A DNA stretch of 64,000 bases from Paenibacillus_G sp049942825 (lineage in GTDB: Bacteria > Bacillota > Bacilli > Paenibacillales > NBRC-103111). The translations under genes were made by a program, and so were the position numbers. The notes beneath the pieces were generated by a model that saw nothing but the letters and a program-made list of their open reading frames with translations, was not told the origin of the DNA and did no database searches. The DNA is taken from positions 7,688,001 through 7,752,000 of the forward strand of contig NZ_CP187970.1 of assembly GCF_049942825.1 (NCBI RefSeq). The letters are read 5' to 3'. Below are positions 59,489-64,000 of this stretch, piece by piece (position 1 is the first letter of the stretch; every line of letters starts with the position of its first letter).

Positions 59489-60181
59489 CTATCTCAGAAT
59501 CGTTGCATTCACACGAGCGCTAGGACCCATGGTCGAGGATACCGCTACGTTCTTCAGGTATACACCTTTAGCTGCAGCAGGCTTCGCTCTGTTCAGTGCA
59601 TCGATCAGTGCTTTGAAGTTTTCAGCAAGCTTCTCGGCATCGAAAGAAACTTTGCCGATAGGCGCGTGAATTTGACCGGCTTTATCCAGACGGTATTCGA
59701 TTTTACCTGCCTTGATCTCCTGAACGGCTTTGGTTACGTCGAACGTAACTGTACCCGCTTTAGGGTTAGGCATCAAACCTTTACCACCGAGAATACGGCC
59801 GAGCTTACCCACTTCACTCATCATGTCCGGCGTAGCTACGCAGACATCAAAGTCGAACCAGCCCTGCTGAATTTTATTGATCATGTCCTGATCGCCTACG
59901 AAATCAGCGCCGGCAGCTTCCGCTTCCTTTGCTTTATCGCCTTTTGCGAATACGAGAACACGCTTTGTTTTACCCGTACCGTGTGGCAGTACTACTACGC
60001 CACGAACAGCTTGGTCTTGTTTTCTCGGGTCAACGCCGAGACGTACGGCTACTTCGACAGTTTCGTCGAACTTAGCACGCGCCGTTTGCTTCACGAGCTG
60101 GATCGCTTCAAGCGGCTCGTAGAATGCTTCGGCATCGATTTGCTTGGCAACTTCCAAGTATTTCTTACCGTGTTTTGGCAC
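59489..60181 (-). CDS. rplA: Ribosomal protein L1 (uL1)
   Basis: L1-stalk protein that helps tRNA leave the E site. It has 230 aa (MPKHGKKYLEVAKQIDAEAF; GRILGGKGLMPNPKAGTVTF). The start is GTG at 60179-60181, with AGGAGG 8 bases upstream. In E. coli it represses its own operon. It follows rplK by 102 bases. Confidence 0.97.
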   Translation of the reverse strand: MPKHGKKYLEVAKQIDAEAFYEPLEAIQLVKQTARAKFDETVEVAVRLGVDPRKQDQAVRGVVVLPHGTGKTKRVLVFAKGDKAKEAEAAGADFVGDQDMINKIQQGWFDFDVCVATPDMMSEVGKLGRILGGKGLMPNPKAGTVTFDVTKAVQEIKAGKIEYRLDKAGQIHAPIGKVSFDAEKLAENFKALIDALNRAKPAAAKGVYLKNVAVSSTMGPSARVNATILR

Positions 60182-60283
60182 AATCTTATCCTCCTAAGTG
60201 GTATTAGCGGAATATCCTCCCACTGAATGGCACACCCGGTTAAGGGAAATGCCTATAGCCTGCACGTTATCATTAGTCGACGA

Positions 60284-60709
60284 TTAGTCTTCGATGATAA
60301 CGCCCATGCTGCGAGCTGTACCTTCAACCATACGCATTGCAGCTTCAACAGATGCAGCGTTAAGGTCAGGCATTTTTTGCTCGGCGATTTCACGAACTTT
60401 CGAACGTTTAACCGTCGCAACTTTCTTCTTGTTTGGCTCACCGGAACCCTTTTCGATTCCAGCAGCAACGCGAAGCAGTACTGCAGCCGGCGGAGTTTTC
60501 GTTTCGAACGTGAAGGAACGGTCTTCGAATACCGTAATAACAACCGGAATGATCAGACCTGCTTGGTCAGCTGTACGAGCATTGAACTCTTTGCAGAACG
60601 CCATGATGTTCACGCCTGCTTGACCAAGTGCCGGACCGATTGGCGGCGCCGGATTCGCTTTCCCTGCAGGAACCTGCAGCTTCACCATTTTGATAACCTT
60701 TTTTGCCAT
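60284..60709 (-). CDS. rplK: Ribosomal protein L11 (uL11)
   Basis: GTPase-centre protein and thiostrepton-site component, needed for RelA activation. It has 141 aa (VKLQVPAGKANPAPPIGPAL; VRTADQAGLIIPVVITVFED region; tail EGTARSMGVIIED). ATG at 60707-60709 has GAGGGGG 8 bases upstream. It follows nusG by 44 bases. Confidence 0.97.
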   Translation of the reverse strand: MAKKVIKMVKLQVPAGKANPAPPIGPALGQAGVNIMAFCKEFNARTADQAGLIIPVVITVFEDRSFTFETKTPPAAVLLRVAAGIEKGSGEPNKKKVATVKRSKVREIAEQKMPDLNAASVEAAMRMVEGTARSMGVIIED

Positions 60710-60753
60710 GTGTGACACCCCCTCATCCGTAGTATGGCAGACTTTCCAGTAAC

Positions 60754-61293
60754 CTAGATTTTCTCAACCTGGTTATAGTCAAGCTCCAAAGGAGTCTCTC
60801 TGCCGAACATGTTTACATGAACCTTAAGCTTTGCTTTGTCGAGCAGAATTTCTTCCACCGATCCGACAAAGTTGGCAAAAGGCCCGACTTTTACGCGCAC
60901 GGTTTCTTTGAGCTCGAAATCGATCTTCGGCTTCGGCTCCTCGATCCCCATGTGCTTGAGAATGGAGTCCACTTCCTCAGGAAGCAGCGCCGTAGGCTTC
61001 GATCCGGAACCGGTCGAACCTACAAACCCGGTAACGCCAGGCGTATTACGCACAACATACCAGGAATCGTCCGTCTGGATCATCTCCACAAGAACATAAC
61101 CCGGGTACACTTTGCGCATAACCGTCTTCTTCTTACCGTCTTTGTTCACAAGCTCTTCTTCCATGGGTACGAGAACACGGAAGATCTTGTCCTTCATGTC
61201 CATGGATTCAACGCGTTTCTCCAAGTTTGCCTTCACCTTGTTTTCATACCCGGAGTAGGTATGTACGACGTACCATCTTTTTTCCATTTCCAT
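60754..61293 (-). CDS. nusG: Transcription termination/antitermination factor NusG
   Basis: Binds RNA polymerase, affects pausing and couples to S10. It has about 179 aa: NGN domain (WYVVHTYSGYENKVKANLEK; YPGYVLVEM; VRNTPGVTGFVGS) and KOW domain (KVGPFANFVGSVEEI). ATG at 61291-61293 (MEMEKRWY) was chosen; AGGTGG lies 4 bases upstream, and the ATG two codons later has 10 bases. It follows secE closely. Confidence 0.96.
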   Translation of the reverse strand: MEMEKRWYVVHTYSGYENKVKANLEKRVESMDMKDKIFRVLVPMEEELVNKDGKKKTVMRKVYPGYVLVEMIQTDDSWYVVRNTPGVTGFVGSTGSGSKPTALLPEEVDSILKHMGIEEPKPKIDFELKETVRVKVGPFANFVGSVEEILLDKAKLKVHVNMFGRETPLELDYNQVEKI

Positions 61294-61313
61294 AGCGCCA
61301 CCTGTAGTCATCA

Positions 61314-61526
61314 TCATTCGAACACGAGGCGAAGCAGCTCAGAAATGCCCAAGTCTAACACGTAGAAGTACACCGTCACGAAGATGACCGTAAATAACAC
61401 AACTAGCGTATAGGTAGTGAGCTCTTTACGGGTAGGCCACTTCACCTTTTTCAGCTCTGCCCAGGCATCGCCGAAGAAAGAAAATGTGTTGCCGAATCCC
61501 TGCTTCATTCTAGCCAAAAAGGACAC
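61314..61526 (-). CDS. secE: Protein translocase subunit SecE
   Basis: Single-helix subunit that clamps SecY, 70 aa. KKVKWPTRKELTTYTLVVLF gives the conserved amphipathic helix and WPTR motif followed by the membrane helix (VVLFTVIFVTVYFYVLDLGI). GTG at 61524-61526 with GGAGG 7 bases upstream. It lies between rpmG and nusG. Confidence 0.96.
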   Translation of the reverse strand: MSFLARMKQGFGNTFSFFGDAWAELKKVKWPTRKELTTYTLVVLFTVIFVTVYFYVLDLGISELLRLVFE

Positions 61527-61544
61527 AACTACACCTCCAAAAAA

Positions 61545-61694
61545 CTAGCGAGTCTCGCGATGAGCCGTTTGTTCATTGCAAAACTTGCAATATTTCTTCA
61601 ACTCCATGCGGTCGGGATGGTTGCGCTTATTTTTGGAAGACGTATAGTTTCTTTGCTTGCAGTTCGTGCACGCTAGCGTGATGATCACCCGCAT
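61545..61694 (-). CDS. rpmG: Ribosomal protein L33 (bL33, zinc type)
   Basis: A 49-residue large-subunit protein: MRVIITLACTNCKQRNYTSS continuing KNKRNHPDRMELKKYCKFCN. Both CxxC pairs (CTNC, CKFC) are present, so this is the zinc-binding form. ATG at 61692-61694 with AGGAGG 7 bases upstream. It is first in the rpmG-secE-nusG transcript. Confidence 0.96.
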   Translation of the reverse strand: MRVIITLACTNCKQRNYTSSKNKRNHPDRMELKKYCKFCNEQTAHRETR

Positions 61695-61823
61695 GATGTC
61701 ACCTCCTACGGACCAGCCTCAAAATTTACCTTACGATACTAGAGTAAACGTCTCTTCGCTTCTCTCACTTGCGCAAAAGAGTTGATTTCATAAGATCAGC
61801 AGATGCATTTTCTTATCAAACCA

Positions 61824-61853
61824 GCAAAAAAACGCCTTTCGTCCCTAAGGCTA
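61824..61853 (-). terminator. Hairpin with T-run in the rpmG leader
   Basis: Minus strand GCCTT-AGGGACGA-AAGGC-GTTTTTTTG starts about 15 bases after the predicted transcription start. It may be an attenuator, but the stem is only 5 bp. Confidence 0.5.
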
Positions 61854-61860
61854 CCTGAAT

Positions 61861-61889
61861 ACTTTAGCATACGCCCTATTCCATGTCAA
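61861..61889 (-). promoter_or_regulatory. Sigma-A promoter of rpmG-secE-nusG
   Basis: TTGACA (61889-61884), 17 bases, TAAAGT (61866-61861). It lies about 190 bases after sigH; the rest of the gap (61890-62041) shows nothing clear. Confidence 0.78.
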
Positions 61890-62041
61890 GAAAAAAGCAT
61901 AAAGTAAGCATCCGTCCCTTGCCTTCATTATTAACGGGGTGAGCTTTTTTTAAACAAAGTTTTCCAAACGGTATATTCCGTTGTTCCACTTGCAAGAAGC
62001 GAACAAGCATTCTATAATAAAGATATCCCATAAATTACATA

Positions 62042-62075
62042 ATAAAAAGCACCCTGCAAGGTTTGCAAGGTGCCG
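62042..62075 (-). terminator. Rho-independent terminator after sigH
   Basis: GGCACCTTGCA-AACC-TTGCAGGGTGC, one mismatch, followed by TTTTTATTATG on the minus strand. Confidence 0.88.
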
Positions 62076-62078
62076 GCT

Positions 62079-62726
62079 CTAGGCGTCGCGCACTTCCAAA
62101 TATCGTTCCAGCTTCCGTTTGACCCTCTGCAGCGCATTGTCTATCGACTTTACATGCCGGTCAAGATCTACAGCAATCTCTTGATAAGACCTTCCATCCA
62201 AATAAAGCATGAGCACCCTGCGCTCCAGGTCGCTTAGGATTTCTCCCATTTTGTCTTCCAATCCGCTAAACTCTTCCTGATTGATAATCAATTCCTCCGG
62301 GTCGGAAACACGGGAGCCGCAAATTACATCCAGCAGCGTCCGGTCGGAGTCCTCATCATAAATAGGCTTGTCCAGCGAAACATAGGAATTCAGCGGAATA
62401 TGCTTCTGTCGGGTAGCTGTCTTAATGGCCGTAATGATCTGGCGGGTGATGCATAGTTCGGCAAACGCCTTGAAGGAAGCGAGCTTATCGCCGCGGAAGT
62501 CACGAATGGCCTTATATAAACCGATCATGCCTTCCTGGACAATGTCTTCACGATCCGCACCGATAAGAAAATAAGAACGCGCCTTGGCGCGTACAAAATT
62601 CTTATACTTGTTAATCAGGTATTCCAGCGCGTCACTGTCCCCTTCTCGGACCGCTTCGACAATATCTTCGTCTGCCTTGAGGTCGTATTCGGACATTCTC
62701 AACTCTTTGAGGTCGACACTCACCAC
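62079..62726 (-). CDS. sigH: RNA polymerase sigma-H factor
   Basis: Sigma factor for the transition state and early sporulation (spo0A, kinA, ftsZ promoters in B. subtilis). It has 215 aa. Region 2 is at about 25-95 (ALEYLINKYKNFVRAKARSY; EDIVQEGMIGLYKAIRDFRG); region 4 at about 160-205 (LSDLERRVLMLYLDGRSYQE; DRHVKSIDNALQRVKRKL). The start is one of two adjacent GTG codons (62724-62726 or 62721-62723) after GGGGGG. It lies between rae1 and rpmG as in B. subtilis. Confidence 0.96.
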   Translation of the reverse strand: MVSVDLKELRMSEYDLKADEDIVEAVREGDSDALEYLINKYKNFVRAKARSYFLIGADREDIVQEGMIGLYKAIRDFRGDKLASFKAFAELCITRQIITAIKTATRQKHIPLNSYVSLDKPIYDEDSDRTLLDVICGSRVSDPEELIINQEEFSGLEDKMGEILSDLERRVLMLYLDGRSYQEIAVDLDRHVKSIDNALQRVKRKLERYLEVRDA

Positions 62727-62759
62727 AATCCCCCCGGCCTACGCTTGAAAGATAGGATT

Positions 62760-62789
62760 AGTATACATTATGTAATCTATCATCGTCAA
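62760..62789 (-). promoter_or_regulatory. Sigma-A promoter of sigH
   Basis: TTGACG, 18 bases, TATACT on the minus strand, 34 bases before the start codon. Confidence 0.7.
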
Positions 62790-62836
62790 CCGAATCCCCT
62801 GCGAAAAACCTTTTTCTGGTATAGGCCGGAATGATC

Positions 62837-63352
62837 TTACTTCCCCCGCCTCCACTTTTCGAGCTGGTCCCGCGTGTCCTTATCGAGCCTGCTGTCAAAC
62901 GTATTGGTCCGCCTGTCCGTATCCTGCTCGATCTTCCGCCGGATGTCCTGACGCGCGGCACGAACTTTAATCAAAAGCTCGGAAGCCGGTATCCGGAATG
63001 CCCCTTTGCCGAAGATTACATGTTGCTCCGTCATGTCGGAGGTGGCTACATAGACCTGCTTGCGCCGGCCCACATGGGCGGTAACAAGCCGTTCGATCAG
63101 CTCGTCCGCGGTTTCCTTCTCCTTCGTATAATACACCGGAAGCCGGCTCTGCAGATACTTGCCGCCAAGCCCCGGTACATAGTATGCGTCAAAAACCAAG
63201 ATCACTTTCATCCCTGAGAAAGATTGGTATTCCGCCATGATCTCAATGAGCCTATCGCGCGCTTCCTCCAGCCGGATCTCCTTGAGCTGCTGCAGATGCG
63301 GCCAGGCTCCTATGATGTTGTAACCGTCCACGATGAGAATTTCTTGAATCAT
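62837..63352 (-). CDS. rae1: Ribosome-associated endoribonuclease Rae1 (YacP, NYN domain)
   Basis: PIN-like NYN-domain nuclease, 171 aa. B. subtilis Rae1 enters the ribosomal A site and cuts certain mRNAs. The acidic site begins with ILIVDGYNIIGAW, then VILVFDAYYVPG and VYVATSDMTEQ. The C-terminal third is a charged helix (KIEQDTDRRTNTFDSRLDKD). ATG at 63350-63352 with GGGAG 7 bases upstream. It follows rlmB by 14 bases and is presumably co-transcribed with it. Confidence 0.92.
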   Translation of the reverse strand: MIQEILIVDGYNIIGAWPHLQQLKEIRLEEARDRLIEIMAEYQSFSGMKVILVFDAYYVPGLGGKYLQSRLPVYYTKEKETADELIERLVTAHVGRRKQVYVATSDMTEQHVIFGKGAFRIPASELLIKVRAARQDIRRKIEQDTDRRTNTFDSRLDKDTRDQLEKWRRGK

Positions 63353-63366
63353 AGCCTGCTCCCGCT

Positions 63367-64000
63367 TTAGCGGGCCGCCGCCATCCGCTGCCGAACGGTT
63401 TCATACATGAATACGCCCGCGGCAACGGAAGCATTAAGCGAATTGATACTGCCCGACATCGGCAGCTTCAAGAGAAAGTCGCATTTCTCCCGGATGAGCC
63501 TGCCCATTCCCTTCTGTTCATTACCAATGACAATCGCCAGCGGCAGATTCAGATTCGTCTCGAATACCGGCTGGGTTGCGCCTACATCCGCACCTGCAAT
63601 CCATACCCCTTCTTCTTTGAGCAGGTCGATGGTTTGGGCCAAGTTCGTAACACGGGCTACAGGCACATATTCCACTGCACCTGCCGAGGTCTTCGATACG
63701 GTCGCCGTAAGTCCTACCGACCGGCGCTTGGGAATGATCACCCCATGAACCCCTGTACAGTCCGCTGTCCGAAGAATCGATCCCAAGTTATGCGGGTCCT
63801 CAATCTCATCGAGCAGCAGCAGAAACGGTTCTTCCCCCTTCTCCCTGGCGCGAGCAAGCAGATCCTCAACCTCGACGTAAGCATAGGCAGCCACCTGTGC
63901 CACGACCCCCTGATGCTGGAGTCCCGGCGCCATGGCATCCAGCTTGCGCTTATCCGCATTCTGGACAATGATGCCTTGGGCCTTAGCCTCCGTTAGGATC
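63367..64000 (-). CDS. rlmB: 23S rRNA (guanosine-2'-O-)-methyltransferase RlmB (5' part missing)
   Basis: SpoU/TrmH-family 2'-O-methyltransferase that modifies 23S rRNA. The frame runs to the edge, so the N-terminus is beyond base 64000; about 210 residues are visible. The substrate-binding domain end (KAQGIIVQNADKRKLDAMA) is followed by the knotted SPOUT domain. SpoU motif 1 is DEIEDPHNLGSILRTADCTG and motifs 2-3 are IVIGNEQKGMGRLIREKCD and LPMSGSINSLNASVAAGVFM. It lies upstream of rae1 and sigH, as in B. subtilis (yacO). Confidence 0.93.
   Translation of the reverse strand, partial: ILTEAKAQGIIVQNADKRKLDAMAPGLQHQGVVAQVAAYAYVEVEDLLARAREKGEEPFLLLLDEIEDPHNLGSILRTADCTGVHGVIIPKRRSVGLTATVSKTSAGAVEYVPVARVTNLAQTIDLLKEEGVWIAGADVGATQPVFETNLNLPLAIVIGNEQKGMGRLIREKCDFLLKLPMSGSINSLNASVAAGVFMYETVRQRMAAAR

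Overview
The window comes from a low-GC Gram-positive, endospore-forming member of the Bacillota, most likely Paenibacillus or a close relative. The evidence is an rrn operon with Bacillus-type flanks, sporulation and germination genes (pdaB, kbaA, gerD, cwlD, sigH), extracytoplasmic sigma factor sigW with rsiW, and a gene order that follows the Bacillus subtilis origin-proximal block. Two coding genes run off the ends: cdaA at base 1 and rlmB at base 64000.

Bases 1-13.7 kb are accessory and envelope-linked. On the minus strand lie sigW, rsiW and cdaA (cell-envelope stress and c-di-AMP synthesis) and ppc (anaplerotic carbon fixation). On the plus strand lie a hybrid sensor histidine kinase, a ~0.67-kb array of degenerate tandem repeats, a cytoplasmic GH13 cyclomaltodextrinase/neopullulanase, a small stress protein, an AI-2E-family membrane protein and a short-chain dehydrogenase.

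Bases 13.7-20.2 kb hold one minus-strand rRNA operon (16S, 23S, 5S, then twelve tRNAs: Asn, Thr, Glu, Val, Thr, Gln, Lys, Leu, Gly, Arg, Pro, Gly), with two promoters upstream, complementary processing arms around 16S and 23S, and a strong bidirectional terminator. Bases 20.2-25.7 kb hold the sporulation/germination block (an unknown small protein, a SpoIIM-family membrane protein, pdaB, kbaA, gerD, salA, cwlD). Two sulfate-assimilation genes (cysH, sat) sit between this block and rpsI.

Bases 27.8-61.7 kb are the translation and transcription superblock, all on the minus strand. In transcription order: rpmG-secE-nusG, rplK-rplA, rplJ-rplL, rsmC, rpoB-rpoC, rplGB-rpsL-rpsG-fusA-tuf, the S10-spc-alpha cluster (rpsJ to rplQ, including secY, adk, map, infA, rpoA), truA, rplM-rpsI. 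Promoters with good -35/-10 boxes precede rpmG, rplJ, rpoB, rplGB, rpsJ, rplM and sigH. Leaders matching known r-protein autoregulatory architecture precede rplJ and probably rplM and rpsJ. The remaining part (62.0-64.0 kb) is sigH, the Rae1 ribosome-associated endoribonuclease and rlmB.

No phage, insertion sequence, CRISPR array or defence locus was seen. The less ordinary signals are: a family of four near-identical hairpins that abut the Shine-Dalgarno sequences of rpmJ, rpsN, rpoC and rplJ; a perfect sigma-W type promoter placed between sigW and rsiW; a tandem repeat array in which each unit can form alternative hairpins; paired 54-nt hairpins in both rRNA spacers; and a terminator whose 3' arm contains the cwlD ribosome binding site.
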